Assembly: GCF_017832355.1 (NCBI RefSeq)
Contig: NZ_JAFIBY010000001.1
Coordinates: 1,302,001 to 1,366,000, forward strand
Direction of reading: 5' to 3'
Length of the DNA stretch: 64,000 nt
Source: Serratia sp. PL17
GTDB lineage: Bacteria; Pseudomonadota; Gammaproteobacteria; Enterobacterales; Enterobacteriaceae
Below are positions 1 through 8,679 of this stretch, one piece after another. Within the stretch, counting starts at the first letter, position 1, and the number at the start of each line of letters is the position of its first letter. Both the position numbers and the translations under genes were made by a program. Below the pieces are notes generated by a model. The model was not told where the DNA came from. It saw only the letters and a program-made list of their open reading frames with translations, and searched no databases.

Positions 1-2
1 TT

Positions 3-107
3 GATCGAGGTGACTTTACTTCGTTAAAAAATAGAAATGCTTATATACAATCGATCCTACGGCAAGAGGCGTTAAAGGAAGCGCAAGAAGTTACTGGGGT
101 AGAGTGA
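3..107 (+). CDS. 3' end of an unidentified gene (partial)
   Basis: The frame is open from the left edge of the window and closes with TGA at 105-107, giving the last 34 residues of a protein. The tail is hydrophilic and helix-prone (RQEALKEAQEVTGVE at the end), as often seen in small DNA-binding or antitoxin-type proteins, but nothing in it identifies a family. It points toward the phosphoesterase gene that ends at 152. The start and most of the protein lie outside the window. Confidence 0.5.
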   Translation, partial: DRGDFTSLKNRNAYIQSILRQEALKEAQEVTGVE

Positions 108-114
108 CCCCAGT
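93..114 (+). terminator. Short hairpin at the 3' end of the partial gene
   Basis: ACTGGGGT (93-100) and ACCCCAGT (107-114) form a perfect 8-bp stem with a 6-base loop that contains the stop codon of the partial gene. No T-run follows, so it is at best a weak terminator. It may also serve the minus-strand operon ending at 152. Confidence 0.3.
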
Positions 115-151
115 TCCCTAACCCCCTAATTGCTAATTAGCAGTAGGAATT

Positions 152-1072
152 CTATCGAGTCAGCACCCGACTAATTTCCGGGCCATAACCCGTGACCGAA
201 AGCGTCTCTTCTGCCAGTTCTACTACGGCGAAGGGGAGTAAATTGTCGCCATCGACCATGCCTTTTAGGGTGATAAAGTCGGTATTTTCCACCCGTACAT
301 AATCACCCAAATGATAATGACCGGCAAAGTATGCACGTACCTGATAGCGGCACAGCAGATCCACCAACGCATCGCAGTTCCACAGATTATGTTCATTGGC
401 CGGCGCTAAGGGGTAGTGCCCAAACACCACAACGGTTTCCCCTTTGCTTTGTGCATCCGCCAGACTGCACGCCAGCCAGCGCAGTTGTTCATCACCCACT
501 GCGCCGTTCCAGCTTTGCGCTTGCGGCTGATGCTCGGCACGGATGCGGGCCAGTAGGCGCTGTGCCTGCGCGTGTTCATCGCCGTTGGCTTGATTGCAAT
601 ACAGGCTGAGGTCGTTACCGTCAATCACGATAAAGCGATAGCCTTTCAGGCTGAACTGGTAATAGTGCTTGGGCAGTGCCAGTACAGGGGATTGCGCTGC
701 CAGATGGCGGGAAATCACATCAGCATCATGGTTACCCATAACCACCGCATGCGGATGACGTAACTGCTGGTATACCGGCAGCAGTTCAGCATAACTGCCC
801 CAGTTATCATCGACTAAATCTCCCAACGTCGCGACAAAGGCCAAGGGCAAGTCATTAAGCTGAGCAATAGCCTGGGTCAGTTTACGCAGGCTGTTACGGT
901 AGTAGCGGTTATATTCCAGGTTGGGATCGGCGTTGGCATATTGCGGATCGGCGATGAGCCCAAAGCGCAGGGTGCCAGGTGCTACGGGGTCGCAGGAAAA
1001 CTGGGGGGGTTGGTAAAGCGAACTGACCTGACCCAGGGCCAGTGACTGTGCTGCGGTGAGGTGTGTAGTCAT
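152..1072 (-). CDS. Metallophosphoesterase, ADPRM-like
   Basis: This 306-residue calcineurin-like phosphoesterase has the expected metal-binding blocks in order: IADPQY, GDLVDD, GNHDAD, GHYPLAP and GHYHLGD. The first block is D-x-Q rather than D-x-H, and it is followed by a YYRNSL stretch. Both are features of the Mn-dependent ADP-ribose/CDP-alcohol diphosphatase (ADPRM) group. No signal peptide is visible, so it should act in the cytoplasm. It is the last gene of a Ugp-like import operon, 17 bp after the permease gene, the place where E. coli carries the glycerophosphodiesterase ugpQ. Inference: it hydrolyses the imported phosphodiester or a nucleotide-alcohol made from it. The true substrate cannot be read from sequence. 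Confidence 0.8.
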   Translation of the reverse strand: MTTHLTAAQSLALGQVSSLYQPPQFSCDPVAPGTLRFGLIADPQYANADPNLEYNRYYRNSLRKLTQAIAQLNDLPLAFVATLGDLVDDNWGSYAELLPVYQQLRHPHAVVMGNHDADVISRHLAAQSPVLALPKHYYQFSLKGYRFIVIDGNDLSLYCNQANGDEHAQAQRLLARIRAEHQPQAQSWNGAVGDEQLRWLACSLADAQSKGETVVVFGHYPLAPANEHNLWNCDALVDLLCRYQVRAYFAGHYHLGDYVRVENTDFITLKGMVDGDNLLPFAVVELAEETLSVTGYGPEISRVLTR

Positions 1073-1089
1073 GGGTTACCTGCTCAGCG

Positions 1090-1932
1090 CTAGCGAATGC
1101 CGGCGCGCATAAAGGATTGAACAAACTGACGTTGAAACACTAAAAACAGCACTAATAACGGCACAGAGGTCATCAACGTTGCGGCACCGATCAACGCCCA
1201 TTGCACGCCTTGCTCCGGTGCTGAAAACAGCTGTAGCCCCACGGTCAGCGGCCGTACATTGACCGAGTCGGTAATGACCAGCGGCCAGAGGAAATCATTC
1301 CAGTGAAAGCTGATTGAGACCAAGGCAAACGCGACATATACCGGTTTTGCCAGCGGAATATAAATACGGCGCAAGATGTAAAACCGGCTGGCACCCTCGA
1401 CAATGGCCGCTTCTTCCAGCACCAGCGGGATGCTTTTAAACGTTTGTCGCAACAGGAAAATGGCGAATGCTGAGGCAAAATAAGGCAGGGCAATCCCCAA
1501 AAGGGTATCGCGCAGCCCCAAGGCGCCAATGGTCTGGTAGTTATTCAGGATCAGTACATCGGGGCTGATCATCAACTGCAAGAGCACCAGGGCGAACAGG
1601 ATGCCCGCACCTTTGAGCCGGAACCGTACCAGCGCATAGGCTGCCATGGTGGCCAGTATCAGTTGGAAGAAAACAATCAGCAGTACCAGCGAAACGGTGT
1701 TGAGGAAATAGCGTCCAAACGGGGCAGCATGCCAGGCATTGATAAAGTTTTGGGTGGTCAATGGGGCAAAAAGTGAAAACCCGCCTTGATCGGCTGCGGG
1801 ATGAATTGCCACCCAGGTCGCGACCAGGATCGGGAAGACCCACAGCAGGGCAGCCCCCCAGGTCAGTAAATTCCAGCCAATACGGCGTAATGAGCCGGTT
1901 TGTGCCGGCGCGGCAGTGAGGGAAAGGCTCAT
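1090..1932 (-). CDS. ABC sugar/glycerol-3-phosphate-type permease, UgpE/MalG-like
   Basis: This 280-residue inner-membrane protein has about six hydrophobic segments and the binding-protein-dependent permease EAA signature near residues 175-195 (EEAAIVEGASRFYILRRIYIP). That loop contacts the ATPase. The order and length match UgpE/MalG-class permeases of the CUT1 family. It overlaps the preceding permease gene by 4 bp (ATGA), so the two are probably translationally coupled. It would pair with the 1929-2840 permease to form the channel. The close tie to a UgpB-like binding protein suggests glycerol-3-phosphate or a glycerophosphodiester, but CUT1 permeases also carry sugars. Confidence 0.85.
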   Translation of the reverse strand: MSLSLTAAPAQTGSLRRIGWNLLTWGAALLWVFPILVATWVAIHPAADQGGFSLFAPLTTQNFINAWHAAPFGRYFLNTVSLVLLIVFFQLILATMAAYALVRFRLKGAGILFALVLLQLMISPDVLILNNYQTIGALGLRDTLLGIALPYFASAFAIFLLRQTFKSIPLVLEEAAIVEGASRFYILRRIYIPLAKPVYVAFALVSISFHWNDFLWPLVITDSVNVRPLTVGLQLFSAPEQGVQWALIGAATLMTSVPLLVLFLVFQRQFVQSFMRAGIR

Positions 1933-2840
1933 TGATAGTGGGCTCGCTTATCCAGCAAATTGAATTTAACCAACGCAATAGAGGCCAAAATGACCAGTAG
2001 CACGACGGTCATTGCGGAGGCATACGGCAGATCCCAATAGCTGAACGCCGTACGGTAGATGTAGAACAGCAGCAGGCTGGTGCTGTTGTCCGGCCCTCCG
2101 TTGGTCATGGCGATCACTTGATCGACAATGCGGAAAGCATTCATTGAGGCGTTGATCAGGATAAACAGCGTGGTGGGCATCAGCAGTGGCCACTGGATCC
2201 GTCTAAAGAAGTAGCGGCGGGAAGCACCTTCAATCTCGGCGGCCTCAGCCAGTTTGGGATCAATCTGCTGTAGCGCGGCCAGATAAAAAATCATGAAGAA
2301 ACCGGCTTCACGCCACACCGACACGGCCATCAGGCAATACAGCGCAGAGTCCGGATCGCCCAGCCAGTTCACCGCCGGCAATGAAAACAGCGCCAACAAT
2401 TGATTCAATAATCCCACCTGCGGTGTATAGAAAAACAACCACAGATTGGCGATGGCGACCATCGGCAGCAGCGATGGAATAAAGAAGGCGGCACGGGCAA
2501 GTGCGGTGCCGCGCATGCGCCGATTTACCGCCAAGGCCATCAGTAGTGCTAACCCAACGGCCAGCGGAATGGTGATTGCCGCATACAACAGGTTATTGCG
2601 TAAGGCCAGGATGAAGGTCTCGTCGTCCAGCAATGCACGGTAGTTTTCCAGCCCAACGAATTGGGCCGGTTGGTTATTGTGTGCTGCGCTGAATACACTT
2701 TCCCACACCGTAGCCAGCGCCGGGTAGTGGGTAAAAGTAATCAGGAAAACCAATGCCGGCAGTACCAACAAATAGCCATAAAGCTGTAAAGAGAAACGCT
2801 TATGGCGTGCGGCGGGCAAAGCAGAGTGCGATATGGTCAT
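1929..2840 (-). CDS. ABC sugar/glycerol-3-phosphate-type permease, UgpA/MalF-like
   Basis: This 303-residue permease has about six transmembrane segments and an EAA loop around residues 200-220 (LAEAAEIEGASRRYFFRRIQ). It is the first permease of the pair in this operon, corresponding to UgpA. It starts 11 bp after the binding-protein stop and overlaps the next permease gene by 4 bp. Its neighbours (ATPase and binding protein upstream, second permease and phosphoesterase downstream) make a complete importer. No frame damage is seen. Substrate range is inferred from the binding protein only. Confidence 0.85.
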   Translation of the reverse strand: MTISHSALPAARHKRFSLQLYGYLLVLPALVFLITFTHYPALATVWESVFSAAHNNQPAQFVGLENYRALLDDETFILALRNNLLYAAITIPLAVGLALLMALAVNRRMRGTALARAAFFIPSLLPMVAIANLWLFFYTPQVGLLNQLLALFSLPAVNWLGDPDSALYCLMAVSVWREAGFFMIFYLAALQQIDPKLAEAAEIEGASRRYFFRRIQWPLLMPTTLFILINASMNAFRIVDQVIAMTNGGPDNSTSLLLFYIYRTAFSYWDLPYASAMTVVLLVILASIALVKFNLLDKRAHYQ

Positions 2841-2851
2841 GCCGGCCCCGG

Positions 2852-4138
2852 TTATTGGTAACGTTTCAACAGGCGGTCAGCCTGTTTTTGCGCGCTGTCT
2901 AACGCCTGCGCCGGGGTTTTGCCTTGCGTCACAGCGGCCTCTACGGCGCGGTTCAGTAATTCCTGAATTTGCACGCTGTTATAGGTTGATAGCTCCGGTT
3001 GTGAATACTTCAACTGCTCACGCGCGACGGTCGCTTGCGGGACCTTGACGGCATAGTCTTTCATGGTCGCAGTTTCCCAGGCGGCCGGTGAGGTGGCGAC
3101 ATAGCCCGTGGCGATGCTCCAGCGGGCAGCTTGTTCTGGCGCAGAAAGCCAGCGCATAAAGGTCACTGCGGCTTTTTGTTGTGCCGGGCTAGTCCCTTTG
3201 AACAGGTACAGGTTGCCGCCGCCGGTTGGGCTACCGCGCTGCGTTTTCTCTGGCAGCATGGCGACCCCAAATGGGAACTTGGCATTTTCACGTACGGTGG
3301 TCAGGTTGCCGGTCGTGGTAACCATCATCGCGGTTTTGCCGTCGATAAAGTCCTGCGGGGTGGTGCTCCAGGTAATGGCTCCCTTTGGCGATACTTGATA
3401 TTTCTGTGCCAAATCGGTCAACCAGGTCAGTGCTTCAACGTTAGCCGGGGTATTGAAGGTCACGGCCGTTCCCTTGCCGTTATCCAAATGGCTGCCATTG
3501 GTGGCGGCAATCCCCTGGAAGGTCCAGTAACCAATCGGGGTCGACGGGATTTCAATCCCCCATTGCTTAACGTCGTTGCCGTTGCGGACGACCAGTTTCT
3601 GACCGAAATCAACCACCTGTTGCCAGTTGGCTGGCGGGGTATCACCATTGAGCCCCGCTTGCTGAAATGCCTGTTTATTCCAATACAACACCACGGTGGA
3701 GCGTTGGAAGGGAATGCTCCAAACCTTACCCTGAATTTTGCGAATAAACGCCGGGTAGAAACCGTCGATCCAGGCTTTGCCCGCTTCATCATTTGCCAAA
3801 TCACTGACCGGTAAAATGGCACCTGCGTCGATCAATGAATAGGCTTCAATATCGCCAATCACGGCGATTTGCGGAGCATTGCCGCCGCGGAAAGCGGTCA
3901 GTGCCTTGGTGACCGTGGTGGCGTAGTCACCGGTATACACGGGTTGAATACTGATATCGGGGTGCAGCTTCTCGAAATCAGCCACTAGCCCTTCAACGGT
4001 ATGGCTAATTTTTCCGCCGACGGCGATCGGGTAGTACATTTGCAGCTTCACGGCATCTGCCGCCAGAGCAGAAACAGAAACGCCAGCCAATAACAGCACG
4101 GCAGCGCTTAATGTGGATAAACGGATAGAGACGGACAT
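2852..4138 (-). CDS. Periplasmic substrate-binding protein, UgpB-like
   Basis: Start ATG at 4138 is chosen because AGGGGAAAACC lies just upstream and because it begins a clear Sec signal peptide (MSVSIRLSTLSAAVLLLAG, cleavage after ALA near residue 27). The frame can be extended 30 codons upstream, but into sequence with no ribosome site. The mature protein is an extracellular solute-binding protein family 1 member. It has UgpB-like blocks such as ALTAFRGGNAPQIAVIGD near the N-terminus, GKTAMMVTTTGNLTTVRENA in the middle, and a C-terminal TPAQALDSAQKQADRLLKRY helix. The likely ligand is glycerol-3-phosphate or a glycerophosphodiester. It lies between the ATPase and permease genes, whereas E. 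coli has ugpB first. Confidence 0.85.
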   Translation of the reverse strand: MSVSIRLSTLSAAVLLLAGVSVSALAADAVKLQMYYPIAVGGKISHTVEGLVADFEKLHPDISIQPVYTGDYATTVTKALTAFRGGNAPQIAVIGDIEAYSLIDAGAILPVSDLANDEAGKAWIDGFYPAFIRKIQGKVWSIPFQRSTVVLYWNKQAFQQAGLNGDTPPANWQQVVDFGQKLVVRNGNDVKQWGIEIPSTPIGYWTFQGIAATNGSHLDNGKGTAVTFNTPANVEALTWLTDLAQKYQVSPKGAITWSTTPQDFIDGKTAMMVTTTGNLTTVRENAKFPFGVAMLPEKTQRGSPTGGGNLYLFKGTSPAQQKAAVTFMRWLSAPEQAARWSIATGYVATSPAAWETATMKDYAVKVPQATVAREQLKYSQPELSTYNSVQIQELLNRAVEAAVTQGKTPAQALDSAQKQADRLLKRYQ

Positions 4139-4170
4139 GGTTTTCCCCTGAAATAAAATGGTGCTTTTGA

Positions 4171-5277
4171 TTATTGAATTGCGTATTGGTGTGTCACGGG
4201 CTGAAAGGCGTGTTCCATCTGGTGGCAACGCTCACCACTGTGGGTTGAAAATAGATACTGCGCCGCCTCTGCCCATTGCAGGCCAACCAGGCTGCCCTCA
4301 GTAAAATGCTGCATACCGGGTATTTTCACCGTGATTTGCCCCTGAACCGCAGGCAGATGGCAAACGGCGAGCGTATCGGCGCCCATATATTCAGCACTGA
4401 GGATCTGGCAGGTGAGGTTGCCGTTGCCAGGTGCGCAGAGACGAATATCTTCGGCGCGGATGCCTAAACTTAACGCGTCCTCCTGGTTGCTGAACACCAC
4501 GGGCAGTGGGGCGTTACCAATATGGTATCCGCTGCCTTTGCGTGTTAATGGGACGATGTTCATCGGTGGCGCGCCAATAAACTGTGCGGCGAAAATGCTG
4601 GCTGGGTTGTTATATAAATTGTCCGGCGTGTCGTGCTGCTCAATGCGACCATCGTTCAGCAGAATGATTTTGTCCGCCATGCTCATGGCTTCAGTTTGAT
4701 CATGGGTGACATACAGCATGGTCAAACCCAGCTTGCGCTGCAGCGCACGAATTTCTCGGCGCATGCTCTGACGCAGCTTGGCATCCAGGTTGGATAAGGG
4801 TTCGTCCATCAGACACAGTTTGTTTTGAGCTATCACCGCACGGCCTAATGCCACACGCTGTTGCTGCCCACCGGAAAGCTGAGCCGGCAGGCGATCCAGC
4901 AGCGGCTCCAACTCCATCAGCTTACTGATCTCTGCCAATCGAGCGGCAAAGTGCTGCTTGTCTTCGCCCCGAGCCCGCAGGCCAAACAGCAGATTCTCAC
5001 GCACGCTGAGGTGCGGGAATAACGCATAAGACTGGAAAACCATTGACAGTTTACGTTGTGACGGCGGCAGGGCCGTCACGTCACGTTGCTGGATCTGAAT
5101 GATGCCGCTGTCCGCGTTCTCTAACCCGGCCAGTGTACGCAGCAGGGTAGATTTTCCGCAGCCGGAAGGTCCCAGCAGGGCAACAAAATCACCTTCCTGT
5201 ACGTCAAAACTGATGTTATCCAGCGCGGTTTTGTCGCCCCAGGTTTTCTTGATGTTATTAAGTGATAAATAGCTCAT
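4171..5277 (-). CDS. ABC transporter ATPase, UgpC/MalK-like
   Basis: This 368-residue nucleotide-binding subunit has Walker A GPSGCGKSTLLRT (about residue 35), signature LSGGQQQRVALGR, Walker B LCLMDEPLSNLDAKLR and the switch histidine in YVTHDQTEAMSMAD. A C-terminal TOBE-type regulatory domain covers roughly residues 240-350. Length fits UgpC/MalK (about 356-371). It is the first gene of the five-gene minus-strand operon. Its start is about 70 bp downstream of a candidate Pho box, which fits phosphate-starvation control as known for E. coli ugp. It would power the permease pair encoded downstream. Confidence 0.88.
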   Translation of the reverse strand: MSYLSLNNIKKTWGDKTALDNISFDVQEGDFVALLGPSGCGKSTLLRTLAGLENADSGIIQIQQRDVTALPPSQRKLSMVFQSYALFPHLSVRENLLFGLRARGEDKQHFAARLAEISKLMELEPLLDRLPAQLSGGQQQRVALGRAVIAQNKLCLMDEPLSNLDAKLRQSMRREIRALQRKLGLTMLYVTHDQTEAMSMADKIILLNDGRIEQHDTPDNLYNNPASIFAAQFIGAPPMNIVPLTRKGSGYHIGNAPLPVVFSNQEDALSLGIRAEDIRLCAPGNGNLTCQILSAEYMGADTLAVCHLPAVQGQITVKIPGMQHFTEGSLVGLQWAEAAQYLFSTHSGERCHQMEHAFQPVTHQYAIQ

Positions 5278-5344
5278 GGCGCTTCTTAACGTGGCGTGTT
5301 CAACCCACCCTAGCTGCCGCGTATTTATCTGGTATGAATAATTA

Positions 5345-5362
5345 ATGACAGTTGTATGTCGC
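5345..5362 (-). promoter_or_regulatory. Candidate Pho box upstream of the Ugp-like operon
   Basis: Read on the minus strand this is GCGACAT-ACAA-CTGTCAT: a perfect CTGTCAT heptamer, a 4-bp A-rich spacer, and a second heptamer matching 4 of 7. The 7-4-7 layout is that of PhoB sites. It lies about 68 bp upstream of the ATPase start. AT-rich sequence follows downstream, with weak -10-like hexamers (CATACC, GATAAA). PhoB control of ugp is established in E. coli; here it is inferred from one box. Confidence 0.5.
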
Positions 5363-5463
5363 CCGGTGCAACCCCCCAGGCAGGAAAGATGGCTTGCCCG
5401 CCGCCGTCCATGTTAAATTTAACAGGGAGACTCCGTAGCCCCTGATGACAAAGAGAATTTAAC

Positions 5464-5574
5464 ATGATGAACGGCTATTTTTGTTCCATTGCGATGGGCG
5501 TTTCAGTCGGGTGTATGCTGACCAGGGGGGGTAACATGGCCATGTCACTACGGGAGGGTGAATATCATCGATAA
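5464..5574 (+). CDS. Possible 36-residue small ORF
   Basis: An ATG at 5464, 8 bases after AAAGAGA, opens a 36-codon frame ending with TAA at 5572. The product has three hydrophobic/Cys-containing blocks (YFCSIAMGVSVGCML) and a charged tail. Its 3' end overlaps the start of the 81-residue ORF at 5558 by 17 bp, an arrangement typical of translational coupling or of a leader peptide. No family is recognised. It may be chance, since only position and the ribosome site support it. Confidence 0.3.
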   Translation: MMNGYFCSIAMGVSVGCMLTRGGNMAMSLREGEYHR

Positions 5575-5803
5575 TCACGCTGAGCCTGAGCCGTCAGTGA
5601 CTAAGCGCACAGCCAAACCACGCCGCCCGCACGGACGGTGGGTTTACTATATTCTGCATGAAGATATTCTGTGGCCTTGCCCGGTTAAGTGGGAGTGGGA
5701 AAGCAGTTTTCATGCCTGGCTGCCTTTCTACTATTCACCGACGCTGGAGTTTGTGGCCGGTAACCCAGCCAAGGCGACAAAGATCACGAAAACCAAGCGT
5801 TAA
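5558..5803 (+). CDS. Hypothetical protein, 81 residues
   Basis: The frame begins with GTG at 5558, with GGGAGG directly abutting it, and overlaps the 36-codon ORF upstream. The product is basic at both ends and has a central aromatic block (WVYYILHEDILWPCPVKWEWE) followed by FHAWLPFYYSPTLEF. It ends in a Lys/Thr/Arg-rich tail. No signal peptide or membrane segment is clear, and I do not recognise the family. It sits alone between the divergent Ugp-like operon and adhP. The dense aromatic content is unlike a random ORF, so I think it is real, but the start is uncertain. Confidence 0.45.
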   Translation: MNIIDNHAEPEPSVTKRTAKPRRPHGRWVYYILHEDILWPCPVKWEWESSFHAWLPFYYSPTLEFVAGNPAKATKITKTKR

Positions 5804-5957
5804 TCTTTAATTTCGCTTAAGAACCCCGTTTATCGCGTTTGCTACCCGCATTATTTAACCCTCTGTTTTTAAACAAACAGCCCGTACCTTGCCCTCAGCA
5901 ATGACAGTAACTACATTAACAACTGTACTTTCAACGTAACCTGAGAGGATATGTCCT

Positions 5958-6971
5958 ATGAAAGCTGCCGTAGTCACCAAAAACCACAGTGTAGATATTC
6001 AGGAAAAACAGCTTCGCCCACTGAAACACGGCGAAGCGGCACTCAAGATGGAGTGTTGTGGGGTGTGTCATACCGATCTTCATGTCAAAGATGGGGATTT
6101 CGGTGAGGTACCCGGCATCACCTTAGGCCATGAAGGGGTTGGTGTTGTCACCTCGGTGGGCGAAGGCGTGACCTCGTTAAAAGTGGGGGACCGAGCCAGC
6201 GTTGCCTGGTTCTACCAGGGCTGTGGCCACTGTGAATATTGCGTCAATGGCAACGAAACCCTGTGTCGTTCGGTCAAAAATGCCGGTTACAGCGTCGATG
6301 GCGGCATGGCAGAGGAATGCATCGTAGTGGCAGATTACGCCGTCAAGGTACCTGATGGCCTGGACTCCTTTGCCGCCAGCAGCATTACCTGTGCTGGGGT
6401 CACCACCTATAAAGCGGTGAAGATTTCCGACATCAAACCTGGGCAGTGGATCGCAATTTACGGTTTGGGCGGTTTGGGTAACCTGGCATTGCAGTACGCC
6501 AAAAATGTGTTTAACGCCAAAGTGATCGCCATTGACGTTAACCAAGGGCAGTTGGATTTCGCAAAAGAGATTGGTGCAGATCTTGTGATCAACTCTAAAA
6601 CCGAAAACGCCGAAGAGATTATTCAGCAAAAAGTCGGCGGTGCTCATGCCGCCGTGGTCACTGCCGTGGCGCGTTCAGCCTTCAACTCAGCCGTGAATGC
6701 CGTCCGCGCCGGGGGCAAAGTGGTCGCCGTGGGGCTGCCGCCGGAGAGTATGGATCTGAGCATTCCGCGCCTGGTGCTGGATGGTATTCAGGTCGTGGGA
6801 TCGCTGGTGGGAACGCGGGAAGATCTTAAAGAGGCTTTCCAGTTTGCCGCCGAAGGCAAGGTGACGCCGAAAGTCACGAAAAGACCGCTGGGGGATATCA
6901 ACGCGATCTTCGAAGAGATGAAGTCAGGCACCATTCGTGGCCGTATGGTTATCGATCTTTCCGCGTCTTAA
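5958..6971 (+). CDS. adhP: Zinc alcohol dehydrogenase AdhP
   Basis: This 337-residue medium-chain dehydrogenase is very close to E. coli AdhP (ethanol/propanol-preferring, NAD-linked, cytoplasmic). Catalytic zinc ligands are seen in GVCHTDLH (Cys near 37) and GHEGVG (His near 58). The structural zinc lobe has four cysteines in [16 protein letters not shown]. The Rossmann motif is [14 protein letters not shown] near residues 170-180. GAGAGGATATGTCCT precedes the ATG and supports the start. It is monocistronic, with its own terminator at 6994-7029. The AldB-type aldehyde dehydrogenase nearby (8886-10406) could take its acetaldehyde onward, though the two are not in one operon. Confidence 0.95.
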   Translation: MKAAVVTKNHSVDIQEKQLRPLKHGEAALKMECCGVCHTDLHVKDGDFGEVPGITLGHEGVGVVTSVGEGVTSLKVGDRASVAWFYQGCGHCEYCVNGNETLCRSVKNAGYSVDGGMAEECIVVADYAVKVPDGLDSFAASSITCAGVTTYKAVKISDIKPGQWIAIYGLGGLGNLALQYAKNVFNAKVIAIDVNQGQLDFAKEIGADLVINSKTENAEEIIQQKVGGAHAAVVTAVARSAFNSAVNAVRAGGKVVAVGLPPESMDLSIPRLVLDGIQVVGSLVGTREDLKEAFQFAAEGKVTPKVTKRPLGDINAIFEEMKSGTIRGRMVIDLSAS

Positions 6972-6993
6972 TGCAATAAGTCAACGGAAGGGG

Positions 6994-7029
6994 TAATGCT
7001 TGTCGGTCGCGGCGGGCAAGCATTATTTT
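6994..7029 (+). terminator. Rho-independent terminator after adhP
   Basis: TAATGCTTG (6994-7002) pairs with CAAGCATTA (7017-7025), enclosing a GC-rich loop, and is followed by TTTT. It is 23 bp after the adhP stop. Confidence 0.75.
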
Positions 7030-7070
7030 AAACAGGATCTCACTTTAAAAGCAGCCGGCTCCCGCCGTTC

Positions 7071-7964
7071 TCAATCACTCGGACGCGCAACCCGATCAAT
7101 TCCGTCCACCACTGTCTCAAAAAGCGAAGGCGGCAGATCATGCCCCATTCCATCGATAAGCATAAACGTCGAGTCCTGAATTGAAGAGGCGGTGTCTCTC
7201 CCACAGGCTGCAGGTATTAGCGCATCGTCGGCACCATGTACAATCAATGATGGGACGGTGATCTTGGCTAACAGCGGCCGTAGATCGCCAGCAGCGACGA
7301 TCGCCCCCATCTGTCGACCTACACTGGATGGGTCATAGGCACGCTTGGTTTCCTCCAGAATCAGGGTTCGATGGTACTCTTCGTCAAATGGATATCCAGG
7401 GCTTGCTATCCGTCGTGCAAAAGCGAGTTTGTGTGCCAGAAAACCGGCTTCATCTCGCCGTGGATCGGGGGCTGGCTTAGTCAACATCGCCATCACTTCT
7501 GGTGAGGCTGATGGAAGATTCGGATTCCCCGTGCTGGACATGATCGAAGTTAACGACAAAACCCGCTGCGGATATTCACTAGCGGCAATCTGAGCAATCA
7601 TGCCCCCCATTGATCTGCCGACGAGGTGCGCGCGAGGGATCCCGAGTGCATCAAGCAGTCCCATTGCGTCGTTGGCCATGTCGAACAGTGTGTAAGGCAC
7701 ATTTGGCCGTTGCCCGGCCGAGTGAGAAGCCGCCAACGCAGCGAAATCAGGTGCAGGGTGGTCTGTAAAATGTGATGAGCAACCCGCATCACGATTGTCG
7801 AAGCGAATCACTCGATAACCTTTTGCAACCAGACGTTCACAAAATAACACCGGCCAGCGGATCATTTGTGTTCCAAGACCGGCAAGTAAAAGCACGGTGT
7901 CGGCATGGTTATCGCCGAAGCTATCGCAACTCAGATTGATGCCATTTACGTTGAAAGTGATCAT
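7071..7964 (-). CDS. Alpha/beta hydrolase
   Basis: This 297-residue single-domain hydrolase has a complete triad. The nucleophile Ser is in GRSMGGMIAQ (about residue 118), the acid in VHGADDALIP and the His in DGMGHDLPP near the C-terminus. The oxyanion region is LLAGLGTQ near residue 27. The RFDNRDAGCSSHF block resembles the RdmC/DnrP methylesterase-like group often annotated as alpha/beta fold hydrolase. No signal peptide is present, so it is cytoplasmic. It lies 84 bp downstream of the DUF2239 gene on the same strand and may be co-transcribed with it. Substrate unknown. Confidence 0.8.
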   Translation of the reverse strand: MITFNVNGINLSCDSFGDNHADTVLLLAGLGTQMIRWPVLFCERLVAKGYRVIRFDNRDAGCSSHFTDHPAPDFAALAASHSAGQRPNVPYTLFDMANDAMGLLDALGIPRAHLVGRSMGGMIAQIAASEYPQRVLSLTSIMSSTGNPNLPSASPEVMAMLTKPAPDPRRDEAGFLAHKLAFARRIASPGYPFDEEYHRTLILEETKRAYDPSSVGRQMGAIVAAGDLRPLLAKITVPSLIVHGADDALIPAACGRDTASSIQDSTFMLIDGMGHDLPPSLFETVVDGIDRVARPSD

Positions 7965-8048
7965 TTGCCCGTCCAGATTTGAAACATCCTGGATGTCTGC
8001 ACCCAGGATTTACGATGCAGACGTCATTTAGGGTTCAGTGGAATTGCT

Positions 8049-8648
8049 TCATACCACGTCGAAGGCCGCCAAACTCAATGCGTAATTGCGAATGTCGGAA
8101 GGCCACTCGACAGTAAGCTGGATGAATTTCTCTGAGTCACCAGCGAACAATGCGCGCGAACTTTCTTCGAAGCCGGCCATGTTGCCTGCCATTGTCGACA
8201 TGAACTGGTAAGCACGTTCCTGCGTCCTGCGTTTATCATCACGATCCACCGTGTTGCGCCTGGCTTCTTCAACCAGTTTGCGTAAAGCGACAGAGGCTCC
8301 CCCCGGTTGCGTTGACAACCAATCCCAATGGCGAGGAAGTAGCGTGACCTCACGTGGGATCACGCCGAGCTTTGGCCTGCCACGCCCACGTGGCTGAGGC
8401 GAGGATTGCGCATTTTCGACTGAGTCAGATTGATGATCTTTGGTTAACCGTGCGACCGCTTCCGCGTCCGTTCCACGGATATCAACCTCTTGGACACGGC
8501 CTGTCCGGTCATCAAAGATCAATACCGGCTCAGTGGAACCCGACGTTATAGCCCGCTTTACAGCCAGCACGTTGGTTTCGAGGTTGCCACAGGCAATGCG
8601 TTTTAAGCCGTCAAAGCTAGTAAAGGAGGGGGAGTCTACCGTTGTCAT
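8049..8648 (-). CDS. DUF2239 family protein
   Basis: This 199-residue protein opens with an FTSFDGLKRIACGNL block and has a central GRGRPKLGVIPREVTLLPRHWDWL segment followed by GGASVALRKLVEEARR. That combination is what I know as the DUF2239 family, of unknown function. The central part resembles a ribbon-helix-helix or small DNA-binding module, but this is inference. The gene has a strong-looking promoter at 8680-8707 flanked by a pair of identical inverted decamers. The hydrolase gene lies downstream on the same strand. No signal peptide or membrane segment is visible. Confidence 0.7.
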   Translation of the reverse strand: MTTVDSPSFTSFDGLKRIACGNLETNVLAVKRAITSGSTEPVLIFDDRTGRVQEVDIRGTDAEAVARLTKDHQSDSVENAQSSPQPRGRGRPKLGVIPREVTLLPRHWDWLSTQPGGASVALRKLVEEARRNTVDRDDKRRTQERAYQFMSTMAGNMAGFEESSRALFAGDSEKFIQLTVEWPSDIRNYALSLAAFDVV

Positions 8649-8679
8649 GGCGATATCGTCAGAATGTCAATGTCGCATA

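Noticed and set aside
3131-3814. 227-codon plus-strand frame over the binding-protein gene
   Set aside because: Antisense to the UgpB-like gene; low-complexity product typical of shadow frames.
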